Source of the DNA: an uncultured Clostridium sp.
Lineage (GTDB): Bacteria; Bacillota; Clostridia; TANB77; CAG-508
Reading direction: 5' to 3'
Length of the DNA: 10,559 bases
Assembly: GCA_900556135.1 (NCBI GenBank)
Contig: USNR01000040.1
Span: 1 to 10,559, forward strand
Both the position numbers and the translations under genes were made by a program. Shown here one piece after another: positions 1 through 6,159 of this stretch. Numbering within the stretch: the first letter of the stretch is position 1; each line of letters begins with the position of its first letter. The notes under the pieces are model-generated. The model made no database searches, was not told where the DNA came from, and saw only the letters and a program-made list of their open reading frames with translations.

Positions 1-2
1 TA

Positions 3-629
3 TTATTTAGAGTAAAGCTCTACTATTAAATGTTCCTCAACAGGTAGGTCAATGTCTTCTCTTGTTGCTAAGTTTAATACTTTTCCACTTAATTTTTCTG
101 CATCTTTTTCTAGCCAAGCTGGAACTGGTCTGCTAGCGTTTTCTTCAACTGCTAATTTTATTGTTCCATTGTCTTTTCTTATTTCTCTAACGCTAATTAC
201 GTCTCCTGCTTTAACTAAGTATGATGGTATATCAACTTTGTGTCCGTTAACTTCAAAAGCACCATGTGTTACTTGCATTCTTGCTTGTGCTCTTGAGCTT
301 GCGAATCCTAATCTATATACAACATTATCTAATCTACTTTCTAATATTTGAAGTAATACTTCACCTGTTTTTCCTCTACTATTAGATGCCATGTCGAAGT
401 ATTTTCTAAATTGCTTCTCTCCAACTCCATAAAATGCTTTTGTTTTTTGTTTTTCTCTTAATTGAGTACCATATTCAGAAATTTTGCTCTTTTTTTGACC
501 ATTTTGTCCTGGTGCATAATTTCTTCTTGCAATACTGCATTTATCTGAGTAGCATCTTGAACCTTTTAAGAACAATTTTTGACCTTCTCTACGGCAAATA
601 CGGCATTGTTCATCTTTATATCTTGCCAT
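3..629 (-). CDS. rpsD: 30S ribosomal protein S4 (uS4), zinc-binding form
   Basis: S4 is a primary 16S rRNA-binding protein that nucleates assembly of the 30S body and takes part in decoding fidelity. The 208-residue product has the usual family length. Near the N-terminus are Cys9, Cys12, Cys26 and Cys31 (CX2C-X13-CX4C), the four-cysteine zinc site known from the C+ form of S4. An S4-type RNA-binding domain covers roughly residues 98-160 (SRLDNVVYRLGFA, then the VNGHKVDIPSY segment). The ATG is preceded by AAGGAG at good spacing. It follows rpsK after 24 bases and is the last gene in the window; rpoA and rplQ would be expected beyond base 1. S4 represses its own operon in several bacteria; I cannot identify a specific binding site, though the spacer before rpsM is a candidate. 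Identity is certain. Confidence 0.98.
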   Translation of the reverse strand: MARYKDEQCRICRREGQKLFLKGSRCYSDKCSIARRNYAPGQNGQKKSKISEYGTQLREKQKTKAFYGVGEKQFRKYFDMASNSRGKTGEVLLQILESRLDNVVYRLGFASSRAQARMQVTHGAFEVNGHKVDIPSYLVKAGDVISVREIRKDNGTIKLAVEENASRPVPAWLEKDAEKLSGKVLNLATREDIDLPVEEHLIVELYSK

Positions 630-653
630 TTTTTATTTCTCCTTTCTCTTATC

Positions 654-1052
654 TTATACACGTCTTCTTTTTGGTGGTCTACAACCATTATGTGGTATAG
701 GAGTAACATCTTTAATTGATGTTATTTCTAATCCTGCTGTTTGTAAAGCTCTTATTGCAGCTTCACGTCCAGATCCTGGTCCTTTAACAAATACATCTAC
801 TGTTTTTAAACCATGTTCCATTGCAGCTTTAGCAGCTGTTTCTGCAGCTTCTCCTGCAGCAAATGGTGTGCTTTTTCTAGAACCTTTAAATCCTAATTCC
901 CCAGCACTTGCCCATGATAAAGCATTTCCTTGTGTATCTGTTATAGTAACTATTGTATTATTAAAACTAGAATGAATATGAGCCATACCTTTTTCTATGT
1001 TTTTTCTGTCTCTTCTTCTAGTTGGCTTTTTAGCTAAATTCTTTGTAGCCAT
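654..1052 (-). CDS. rpsK: 30S ribosomal protein S11 (uS11)
   Basis: S11 sits on the 30S platform near the E-site and the 3' end of 16S rRNA, partnering S18 and S21. The 132-residue sequence has a basic N-terminal tail (KKPTRRRDRKN), the core HIHSSFNNTIVTITD motif around residues 25-39, the KGSRKSTPFAAG segment, and the family's C-terminal signature GCRPPKRRRV. Length and both ends are typical. An AGGAGGG ribosome binding site precedes the ATG. It lies 58 bases after rpsM and 24 bases before rpsD, consistent with co-transcription in the alpha-type block. A small hairpin lies just upstream of its ribosome binding site. Nothing unusual is seen in the protein. Confidence 0.98.
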   Translation of the reverse strand: MATKNLAKKPTRRRDRKNIEKGMAHIHSSFNNTIVTITDTQGNALSWASAGELGFKGSRKSTPFAAGEAAETAAKAAMEHGLKTVDVFVKGPGSGREAAIRALQTAGLEITSIKDVTPIPHNGCRPPKRRRV

Positions 1053-1076
1053 TTAAGATTTTCCCTCCTTTTGGAT

Positions 1077-1095
1077 GTTAGATGCTAGATCTAAC
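1077..1095 (-). other. Small hairpin upstream of rpsK
   Basis: GTTAGAT and ATCTAAC form a perfect 7-bp inverted repeat with a 5-base loop, a few bases upstream of the rpsK AGGAGGG site. In the transcript it could affect access to the rpsK start. It has no U-run, so it is not a terminator. In AT-rich DNA a stem this short may be chance. Confidence 0.3.
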
Positions 1096-1110
1096 TTCTA
1101 TTATCTAATT

Positions 1111-1476
1111 TTATTTCTTGCTTTTACTAACTAATTTTCTTGGTCCTTTTCTTGTACGAGCATTAGTTTTTGTTCTTTGTCCTCTTACTGGAAGACCTCT
1201 TCTATGTCTAAGACCTCTATAACATCCGATTTCAGTTAGTCTCTTTATATTTAAAGCTACTTCTCTTCTTAAATCACCTTCTAATGTATATCCGTCTATA
1301 GCATTTCTTATTGCTTGTACTTGATCGTCAGTTAAATCTTTAACCCTAGTATCTGGATTAACTCCAGCTTTCTTTAATATTTCTTGAGAACGAGATAGTC
1401 CTATTCCATATATGTATGTTAGTCCTATTTCAACTCTTTTTTCTCTAGGTAAATCAACTCCTGCTATACGAGCCAT
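1111..1476 (-). CDS. rpsM: 30S ribosomal protein S13 (uS13)
   Basis: S13 lies in the 30S head, contacts the P-site tRNA through its C-terminal tail and forms bridges to the 50S subunit. The 121-residue product starts MARIAGVDLPREKRVEIGLTY, the classic S13 N-terminus, has the helix-two-turns-helix region (YIYGIGLSRSQEIL), and ends with the basic RHRRGLPVRGQRTKTNARTRKG stretch that reaches tRNA and rRNA. A GGAGGT site eight bases before the ATG supports the start. It opens the alpha-type block (rpsM-rpsK-rpsD) and is preceded by a 279-base structured spacer after rpmJ, which may hold a promoter or leader for these three genes. The protein is ordinary. Confidence 0.98.
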   Translation of the reverse strand: MARIAGVDLPREKRVEIGLTYIYGIGLSRSQEILKKAGVNPDTRVKDLTDDQVQAIRNAIDGYTLEGDLRREVALNIKRLTEIGCYRGLRHRRGLPVRGQRTKTNARTRKGPRKLVSKSKK

Positions 1477-1574
1477 TTATTTGCACCTCCAAATTTGTAT
1501 TTATTTTTTGTTTTTGTTTAGTTTTTAGTCTATTTTATTTAGCTAAAGGTGAAATGCACTAATCCTAAAACTTT

Positions 1575-1629
1575 GGTCTATATCTTAAAATATAAATTAG
1601 AGGTCAATCTATATTTTAAAATATAGTCC
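1575..1629 (-). other. Long AT-rich hairpin in the rpmJ–rpsM spacer
   Basis: Two 20-base arms at 1575-1594 and 1610-1629 are inverted repeats with only two differences and a 15-base loop. In the minus-strand transcript one difference becomes a G·U pair and the other an A·A mismatch, so 19 of 20 positions can pair. The right arm also contains the 18-base perfect palindrome CTATATTTTAAAATATAG, so an alternative fold exists in which that palindrome closes on itself, flanked by AGAGG and CCTCT. The structure ends about 99 bases before rpsM. There is no clear U-run, so a leader or mRNA structural role is likelier than simple termination. Function unknown. Confidence 0.5.
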
Positions 1630-1671
1630 TCTGGACTTTAGTTTAGTCTTTAACTTTTTTATTTAGACATG

Positions 1672-1700
1672 TATATAAACACAAATCTTAAATTTATCAA
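1672..1700 (-). promoter_or_regulatory. Possible sigma-A-type promoter for rpsM-rpsK-rpsD
   Basis: On the minus strand TTGATA (1695-1700) and TATATA (1672-1677) are separated by 17 bases. The -35 matches consensus at five of six positions, the -10 at four of six. It would give a leader of roughly 190 bases before rpsM containing the 1575-1629 hairpin. The DNA is very AT-rich and the -10 is imperfect, so this is only a candidate. Confidence 0.3.
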
Positions 1701-1737
1701 ACATAGTGTTTGACAGCCGCTAATCTTGATTTGTGTT
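1678..1737 (-). other. Two-tier stem-loop just after rpmJ
   Basis: AACACAAATC (1678-1687) and GATTTGTGTT (1728-1737) form a perfect 10-bp outer stem. Inside it, TCAAACA (1697-1703) and TGTTTGA (1707-1713) form a perfect 7-bp inner hairpin. The unpaired side of the internal loop contains the only GC-rich segment of the spacer (GCGGCTG in the transcript sense). The structure begins 18 bases after the rpmJ stop codon. Nested perfect stems joined by a GC-containing internal loop look like a folded RNA element rather than a terminator, since no U-run follows. It could be a 3' end structure of the infA-rpmJ message or part of a leader controlling rpsM-rpsK-rpsD. Confidence 0.45.
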
Positions 1738-1755
1738 GATATCAATTTTTTTCAA

Positions 1756-1869
1756 TTATCCTTGTCTTTGTTTATGCTTAGGATTTTCGCATATTACTCT
1801 AATAACACCTTTTCTTTTTATTACTTTGCATTTATCGCAGATAGGTTTTACTGATGGTCTTACTTTCAT
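1756..1869 (-). CDS. rpmJ: 50S ribosomal protein L36 (bL36), zinc-binding form
   Basis: L36 is the smallest 50S protein and helps stabilise 23S rRNA tertiary contacts beneath the L7/L12 stalk base. I translated this 37-residue gene by hand: it begins MKVRPSVKPICDKC and ends NPKHKQRQG, the full canonical length. Cys11, Cys14, Cys27 and His32 form the zinc ribbon of the C+ form, so this is the zinc-dependent paralogue. The upstream region reads GGGAGAGGGTGAG, a purine-rich ribosome binding site. It lies 38 bases after infA, the usual infA-rpmJ pairing, and is followed by a 279-base structured spacer. Identity is certain from the sequence alone. Confidence 0.97.
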   Translation of the reverse strand: MKVRPSVKPICDKCKVIKRKGVIRVICENPKHKQRQG

Positions 1870-1907
1870 TATTCTCACCCTCTCCCATAAGTTTTTTATT
1901 ATATATT

Positions 1908-2126
1908 TTATTTAGCTCTCCAAGTGATTCTTCCTCTGGTTAAATCATATGGTGATAATTCAACTTTAACTTTATCTCCTGGAAGTATTTTAATATAATT
2001 CATTCTTAATTTTCCAGAGATATGAGCTAAGATTTGATGACCATTTGCTAATTCAACTTTAAAATTTGTATTAGGTAATGTTTCTACAACAGTTCCTTCT
2101 ACTTCAATAACATCCTCTTTAGACAT
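1908..2126 (-). CDS. infA: Translation initiation factor IF-1
   Basis: IF-1 binds the 30S A-site during initiation and works with IF-2 and IF-3. The 72-residue protein is one S1-like OB-fold: it starts MSKEDVIEVEGTVVETLPN, contains the core FKVELANGHQILAHISGKLRMNYI in two parts around residues 22-45, and ends with the conserved RGRITWR. Length is exactly typical. A GGAGGT site precedes the ATG by nine bases. It is separated from map by 102 bases that contain a near-consensus promoter, so infA probably has its own transcription start as well as read-through from upstream. Confidence 0.98.
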   Translation of the reverse strand: MSKEDVIEVEGTVVETLPNTNFKVELANGHQILAHISGKLRMNYIKILPGDKVKVELSPYDLTRGRITWRAK

Positions 2127-2214
2127 CTATTTTTTACCTCCAAAATGAATATATTTATTCATTTATTAGTCTATTAATTGGTAAACTAATCCATTTTCAA
2201 TCAATAGCCTTTAT

Positions 2215-2243
2215 AGTATACCTCATTTTTATAATAAAGTCAA
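2215..2243 (-). promoter_or_regulatory. Strong sigma-A-type promoter for infA-rpmJ and downstream genes
   Basis: On the minus strand TTGACT (2238-2243) is followed after exactly 17 bases by TATACT (2215-2220); each box matches the consensus at five of six positions with ideal spacing. The -35 box lies within the last codons of map (Leu-Thr) and the -10 just after its stop codon. Transcription would start around 2208, leaving a leader of about 80 bases before infA. This is the best promoter-like sequence I see in the window. It would let infA, rpmJ and possibly the alpha-type genes be expressed apart from the upstream operon. Confidence 0.7.
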
Positions 2244-2999
2244 TATTTCTGGCTCATTTTCTGTAATTAAAATTGTATTTTCATAGTGTGCAGCTAGCGT
2301 TCCATCCTCTGATATTATTGTCCAACCGTCATCTAATTCTAAAATTCCTGGTTTGCCCATTATTACCATTGGTTCTATTGCTAGAGTCATGCCTGGTTCA
2401 AGTCTTATACCTCTTCCTGCCTTTCCATAATTTGGAATGCCTGGATCCTCATGCATGCTTTCTCCTATTCCATGTCCTTGAAACTCTCTTACTACACTGA
2501 AACCTTGACTTTCAACATATTCGCCAATCGCATGGCAAACATCTCCAAGTCTATTTCCTTTTTTAGCAAATTTTATTCCTTCATAAAATGCTTGCTTAGT
2601 TGCTTCTACTAATCTTTTTGCTTCATCACTTACTTTTCCAACATAATAAGTTCTAGCACAGTCACCATTGAATCCATCTTTATATGCAACTAAATCTACA
2701 CTAATTATATCTCCTTCTTTTAAGACATCTCTTTTAGAAGGAATTCCATGTATTACAACATCATTAATTGAAGCACATATTGAACCTGGAAATGCTGGCA
2801 CACCTTTCACACCACTTGGATATCCTTTTTCTGCTGGTATAGCGCCATTATCCCTCATTGTTTTTTCTGCAATTTTATCAAGTTCATATGTTGATATTCC
2901 AGGTCTGATTGCAGCTTCAACTGCTTTTTGTGCAAGATTTGCTACTCTGCAAGCCTCTCTCATCTTTTCAATTTCTTTTTTGCTTTTTATACTTACCAT
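2229..2999 (-). CDS. map: Type I methionine aminopeptidase
   Basis: This cytosolic metalloenzyme removes the initiator methionine from nascent proteins after deformylation. The 256-residue protein has the whole pita-bread catalytic domain and all five metal ligands: Asp102, Asp113, His176, Glu209 and Glu240. The spacing is identical to the E. coli enzyme with an offset of five. His84 matches the conserved substrate-side histidine, within DVVIHGIPSKR. There is no N-terminal zinc-finger extension, so it is the short bacterial form. The ATG follows an AGGAAGAAGG ribosome binding site. It lies 20 bases after adk, the usual Gram-positive adk-map-infA order. Its last codons also carry the -35 box of the infA promoter. 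Confidence 0.97.
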   Translation of the reverse strand: MVSIKSKKEIEKMREACRVANLAQKAVEAAIRPGISTYELDKIAEKTMRDNGAIPAEKGYPSGVKGVPAFPGSICASINDVVIHGIPSKRDVLKEGDIISVDLVAYKDGFNGDCARTYYVGKVSDEAKRLVEATKQAFYEGIKFAKKGNRLGDVCHAIGEYVESQGFSVVREFQGHGIGESMHEDPGIPNYGKAGRGIRLEPGMTLAIEPMVIMGKPGILELDDGWTIISEDGTLAAHYENTILITENEPEILTLL

Positions 3000-3019
3000 A
3001 TTTTTAGCCTTCTTCCTTA

Positions 3020-3679
3020 TTACATTTTAGCTATATAATCTTTTATTTTTTCTATTACATCACTTGGCTTTGTATTTTCGTCAGAAGATATTGTGTATAA
3101 GAGATTAGCATCTTTATAGTATTTTATAATATCTGCTGCTTGTCCATGATAAACGTCTAGTCTTTCTTGAACTGTTTCTCTATTGTCATCTGCTCTTGTT
3201 ACTAATTCTGAACCACATTTATCACAAACACCAGGAACTTTTGATGAGTTGAATTTCTTATTGTATATTGCTCCACATTCTTTGTTAGAACATAATTGTC
3301 TATTAATTATTCTTTGAATTATAACCTCATCTGAAACGTCTAATTCTATTGCAATATCTATATTTTTATTTATTTGATTTAATAACTCAGTAAGACTTTC
3401 AGCTTGATTTTTAGTTCTTGGATATCCATCAAATATTGCACCATTTTCACATTCTGGACTTTCTAATTTATTTTTAATTAATCTAGTAACTATTTCATCT
3501 GAAACAAGCTTTCCTTCTGCTAATAAATCTTTTACTTCTAGACCTAAAGGTGTTCCTTTTTTTATTTCTTCCCTTAACATATCTCCTGTTGAAAGGTGTG
3601 CAATATTATAAATTTTAGCTAATTCATCACTTGCTGTTCCCTTTCCTGAACCAGGACCACCTAACATTACTATATACAT
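3020..3679 (-). CDS. adk: Adenylate kinase, zinc-lid form
   Basis: Adenylate kinase interconverts ATP plus AMP and two ADP in the cytosol. The 219-residue protein has the P-loop GGPGSGKGT (residues 7-15), the AMP-binding region with TGDMLR (31-36), FDGYPRT (83-89) for AMP recognition, and the long LID domain. The LID has Cys130, Cys135, Cys152 and Cys155, the structural zinc site of Gram-positive enzymes. The first pair is spaced CX4C instead of the more usual CX2C, an oddity. I chose the ATG at 3679 because GGGAG lies eight bases upstream; a TTG six codons earlier overlaps that site. The gene follows secY after a 144-base spacer containing two hairpins, one terminator-like, and precedes map by 20 bases. 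Confidence 0.96.
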   Translation of the reverse strand: MYIVMLGGPGSGKGTASDELAKIYNIAHLSTGDMLREEIKKGTPLGLEVKDLLAEGKLVSDEIVTRLIKNKLESPECENGAIFDGYPRTKNQAESLTELLNQINKNIDIAIELDVSDEVIIQRIINRQLCSNKECGAIYNKKFNSSKVPGVCDKCGSELVTRADDNRETVQERLDVYHGQAADIIKYYKDANLLYTISSDENTKPSDVIEKIKDYIAKM

Positions 3680-3687
3680 AAAAATCT

Positions 3688-3692
3688 CTCCC
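3688..3692 (-). promoter_or_regulatory. Ribosome binding site fixing the adk start
   Basis: GGGAG on the minus strand is eight bases from the ATG at 3679. It overlaps the alternative upstream TTG at 3697, which argues against that longer start. Confidence 0.75.
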
Positions 3693-3719
3693 TTCAAATT
3701 TTACTATATTTATTCCTCT

Positions 3720-3758
3720 TTAATTAATAGAAACTAATAATTAATTTCTACTAATTAA
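3720..3758 (-). other. AT-rich hairpin upstream of adk
   Basis: Arms at 3720-3733 and 3745-3758 form a 14-bp stem with an 11-base loop. The single non-Watson-Crick position is A·C on the plus strand but a U·G wobble in the minus-strand transcript, so the transcript pairs at every position. It follows directly on the GC-rich hairpin at 3765-3797, and its far end is about 40 bases upstream of the adk start. It may be part of an adk leader; base composition alone makes such stems fairly likely. Confidence 0.4.
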
Positions 3759-3797
3759 AAAGGATTCGCCCAAGCTGAAAACGTACAGATGGGCAAA
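3757..3797 (-). terminator. Terminator-like hairpin between secY and adk
   Basis: In the transcript TTTGCCCA (3790-3797) pairs with TGGGCGAA (3765-3772) including one G·U. After a small internal loop, CTG pairs with CAG around an 8-base loop, and TCCTTTTT follows. This GC-rich stem with a short U-run starts about 27 bases after the secY stop codon. It is the only GC-rich hairpin with a U-run that I found between genes. The U-run is short and interrupted by CC, so partial termination or attenuation that lowers adk expression relative to secY is the likeliest role. Confidence 0.45.
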
Positions 3798-3823
3798 TAC
3801 TTTTATTATATTTTTGAATCTAC

Positions 3824-5146
3824 TTATTCCAAGAATCCTTTGTAATGTCTTGTTACAAGTTGAGATTCTAATTGTTGTACAGTTTCTAGCGCAACACCAA
3901 CTAAAATTAATATAGATGTTCCACCAAATGCGATATTTAAGTTTGTAAATCTTGCAAGCATTGGTATAATAGCAATTACTGCTAGGAATATACCTCCTAC
4001 CAATGTTAACTTAGATATTACAGAAGATAAATAATCTGTTGTAGGCTTACCAGCTCTTATTCCTGGTATGAAACCACCATTTCTTTTTATATTTCCAGAG
4101 ATTTCTGCTGGATTAAACATTGCATAGGTATAGAAATATGTAAATCCTAAGATCAACAATAAGTATACACATGCGTTAGCTATTGTATATCCTATTCCAA
4201 CACTTGAAGAAGATGTTGCAATAGAGAATTTATATACTCCAGCCCAGAATCCTGTTTGAGTAGCTATGTCTTTTACAAATATTTGTAAAATCATTGCTGG
4301 AAATGTCATGAATGATGATGCAAATATTATAGGCATAACTCCTGCCATAGCTAGTTTTAATGGAATATGAGTATTTTGTGCTCCAACCATTTTTCTTCCA
4401 ACTACTTTTTTCGCATATTGTACTGGTATTCTTCTTTCAGCTAATTGTATAAACACAACTGCTGTTATTAAAACAAGTACTCCTAGTATTAAACCTAATG
4501 CTTGAATAAGTCCTACAGTGCTGAATGTTCCTGTTCCGAAGATTAAATTCCATACTGTAGTTATTCCACTAGGTAGACCTGAAACGATACCTACAAATAT
4601 CAACATAGAAATTCCATTTCCAATTCCTTTATTTGAAATTTGTTCTCCAAGCCACATAAGAAGTGCTGTTCCTGCCATAAGAGAAATTACTGTTAAAACT
4701 CCTCCCATGAAAGTTGTATCTAAGAATATTCCAGATGCTTTATAAGATAGGAATATTCCTAAACCTTCAATTAAGGCAAGTACTATAGTAAGCATTTTTG
4801 TATATTTGTTTACTGCTATTTTGCCTTCTTCTCCACCTTCTTTTATTAACCTTTCCAATGATGGTATAACCATTGATAATAATTGAATTACGATAGAGGC
4901 TGTAATGTATGGAGTAATTGACATAGCAAATATAGAAAGTCTAGAGAAAGCACCTCCTGATATTGTGTCTATTAGACCTGTTACTCCATTTGTTGCAGAA
5001 CTCATTTGCTCTGCAAGTGTAAATGTATCAACTCCTGGTACAGTTACAAAACATCCAAATCTAAAAACTACTATTAGTAATAAAGTATATAGTAATTTTT
5101 TTCTAACTTCTGGTGTTTTTAGGGCATTTTTTATGGTCTTAAACAA
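3824..5146 (-). CDS. secY: Protein translocase subunit SecY
   Basis: SecY is the pore-forming subunit of the SecYEG channel in the cytoplasmic membrane, exporting or inserting proteins with SecA and ribosomes. The 440-residue protein has ten hydrophobic segments, the first at about residues 18-36. The plug region follows at 62-75 (ISGGAFSRLSIFA), and the cytoplasmic loops carry GEQISNKGIGNGIS (167-180) and AERRIPVQYAKK (236-247). The late cytoplasmic loop with NGGFIPGIRAGKPT, which binds SecA and ribosome, is also present. Length is typical. The start is TTG at 5146, chosen because the N-terminus MFKTIKNALK matches the family and GAGGTG lies six bases upstream. The rplO stop codon TAA directly abuts this TTG, suggesting translational coupling. 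Confidence 0.97.
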   Translation of the reverse strand: MFKTIKNALKTPEVRKKLLYTLLLIVVFRFGCFVTVPGVDTFTLAEQMSSATNGVTGLIDTISGGAFSRLSIFAMSITPYITASIVIQLLSMVIPSLERLIKEGGEEGKIAVNKYTKMLTIVLALIEGLGIFLSYKASGIFLDTTFMGGVLTVISLMAGTALLMWLGEQISNKGIGNGISMLIFVGIVSGLPSGITTVWNLIFGTGTFSTVGLIQALGLILGVLVLITAVVFIQLAERRIPVQYAKKVVGRKMVGAQNTHIPLKLAMAGVMPIIFASSFMTFPAMILQIFVKDIATQTGFWAGVYKFSIATSSSSVGIGYTIANACVYLLLILGFTYFYTYAMFNPAEISGNIKRNGGFIPGIRAGKPTTDYLSSVISKLTLVGGIFLAVIAIIPMLARFTNLNIAFGGTSILILVGVALETVQQLESQLVTRHYKGFLE

Positions 5147-5581
5147 TTAAATCACCTCTGTCTTTCCACCTAAAGATTCGATTGCTTCTTTAGCTGCTTT
5201 AGTAAATCTTACAGCTTTTACATTAACTTTTTTGTCAAGTTTTCCTGTAGCTAAAACAACTATACCGTCATTAATCTTTCCAATGATTCCTTCTTCTAAC
5301 AAGCTTTCTGCTGTTACGTTTTCATTCTTTACTTTAGATAACATTGTTAATGTTACTTCTGTATAATTTTTAGCGTGAATATTTGTGAATCCTCTTTTTG
5401 GTAATCTTCTATATAATGGTGTTTGACCACCTTCAAATCCACGTCTTACTCCGCCACCTGATCTTGCTTTTTGACCTTTATGACCTCTACCAGATGTTTT
5501 TCCTAATCCAGAGCCTATTCCACGTCCAACTCTTGTTCTGTTTTCTGTTTTTTGTGCCGGTTTTAAATCGTCTAATTTCAT
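5147..5581 (-). CDS. rplO: 50S ribosomal protein L15 (uL15)
   Basis: L15 is a late-assembling 50S protein that threads a basic extension through 23S rRNA. The 144-residue product begins MKLDDLKPAQKTENRTRVGRG and has the glycine/lysine-rich N-terminal arm (GRGIGSGLGKTSGRGHKGQK, residues 19-38) followed by a globular C-terminal half with LPKRGFTN. Length is typical. A GGAGGT site precedes the ATG. It is 69 bases after rpsE; rpmD, which encodes L30 and normally sits in exactly this position, is absent. The stop codon touches the secY TTG start without any intervening base. Confidence 0.97.
   Translation of the reverse strand: MKLDDLKPAQKTENRTRVGRGIGSGLGKTSGRGHKGQKARSGGGVRRGFEGGQTPLYRRLPKRGFTNIHAKNYTEVTLTMLSKVKNENVTAESLLEEGIIGKINDGIVVLATGKLDKKVNVKAVRFTKAAKEAIESLGGKTEVI
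5153..5158 (-). promoter_or_regulatory. Ribosome binding site supporting the secY TTG start
   Basis: GAGGTG inside the last codons of rplO lies six bases before the TTG at 5146, and no in-frame ATG lies nearby that would preserve the conserved MFKTI N-terminus. Confidence 0.7.
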
Positions 5582-5650
5582 TTTGTAATTACACCTCCTA
5601 TAATTTTTATTGTTCGTTTACTGAAAATATTTAACATTAATATACATCAA

Positions 5651-6142
5651 TTATTTTATATCTTCAACATTTTTTCCTCTTTTTTTAGCAACTGATTCTA
5701 AAGTTTGCATATTCTTTAATCCGTTTAATGTAGCATAAACTACGTTTCTTGGATTGTTTGTTCCTATAACTTTAGTTCTTATATCTCTATAACCTGCAAG
5801 TTCAAGAACAGGTCTAACGCTACCTCCTGCGATAACTCCAGTACCTTCTGCAGCTGGTTTTAACATAACGTTAGCACTTCCAAATTTTCCTATAATTTCG
5901 TGTGGTATTGTAGTATCAACTATTGGAACTTCTATTAAGTTCTTCTTAGCTTCTTCTATAGCTTTCTTTATTGCATCTGGAACTTCTGAAGCTTTACCAT
6001 TACCAACACCTACATGTCCTGCTCCGTCTCCAACAACAACAACAGCACTAAATCTAAAGTTTCTACCACCTTTTACAACTTTAGCAACTCTATTTATAGC
6101 AACAACTTTTTCTTTTAATTCTGTAGAATTTTCTTCTTGCAC
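5651..6142 (-). CDS. rpsE: 30S ribosomal protein S5 (uS5)
   Basis: S5 sits at the back of the 30S near the mRNA entry and the decoding region and affects fidelity. The 163-residue protein has the N-terminal double-stranded RNA-binding domain (VAKVVKGGRNFRFSAVVVVG, about residues 19-38, then GHVGVGNGKASEVPDAI) and the C-terminal domain with VIAGGSVRPVLELAG. The loop VVKGGRNFRFSA, where spectinomycin resistance changes map in other species, looks wild type. The start is GTG at 6142: an AGGAGGG site lies seven bases upstream, and no suitable ATG precedes the conserved KVVAINRVAKV segment. It follows rplR after 17 bases. The usual next gene, rpmD, is missing. Confidence 0.97.
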   Translation of the reverse strand: MQEENSTELKEKVVAINRVAKVVKGGRNFRFSAVVVVGDGAGHVGVGNGKASEVPDAIKKAIEEAKKNLIEVPIVDTTIPHEIIGKFGSANVMLKPAAEGTGVIAGGSVRPVLELAGYRDIRTKVIGTNNPRNVVYATLNGLKNMQTLESVAKKRGKNVEDIK

Positions 6143-6159
6143 TTTTTTTCCCTCCTTTT

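Noticed and set aside
434..700. Open plus-strand frame opposite rpsD and rpsK
   Set aside because: It lies wholly opposite two certain ribosomal genes, has no recognisable protein pattern and is leucine/phenylalanine-rich, as expected from antisense reading of AT-rich DNA. The same applies to other plus-strand frames at 52-351, 2273-2500, 2668-3030, 4518-4745, 5398-5634 and 10296-10556.
1733..1915. Plus-strand frame opposite rpmJ
   Set aside because: It is antisense to the clear 37-residue L36 gene and shows no family features.
5582..5650. A shortened rpmD hidden between rpsE and rplO
   Set aside because: The spacer is only 69 bases and translates to nothing like L30 in any frame; it contains just the rplO ribosome binding site.
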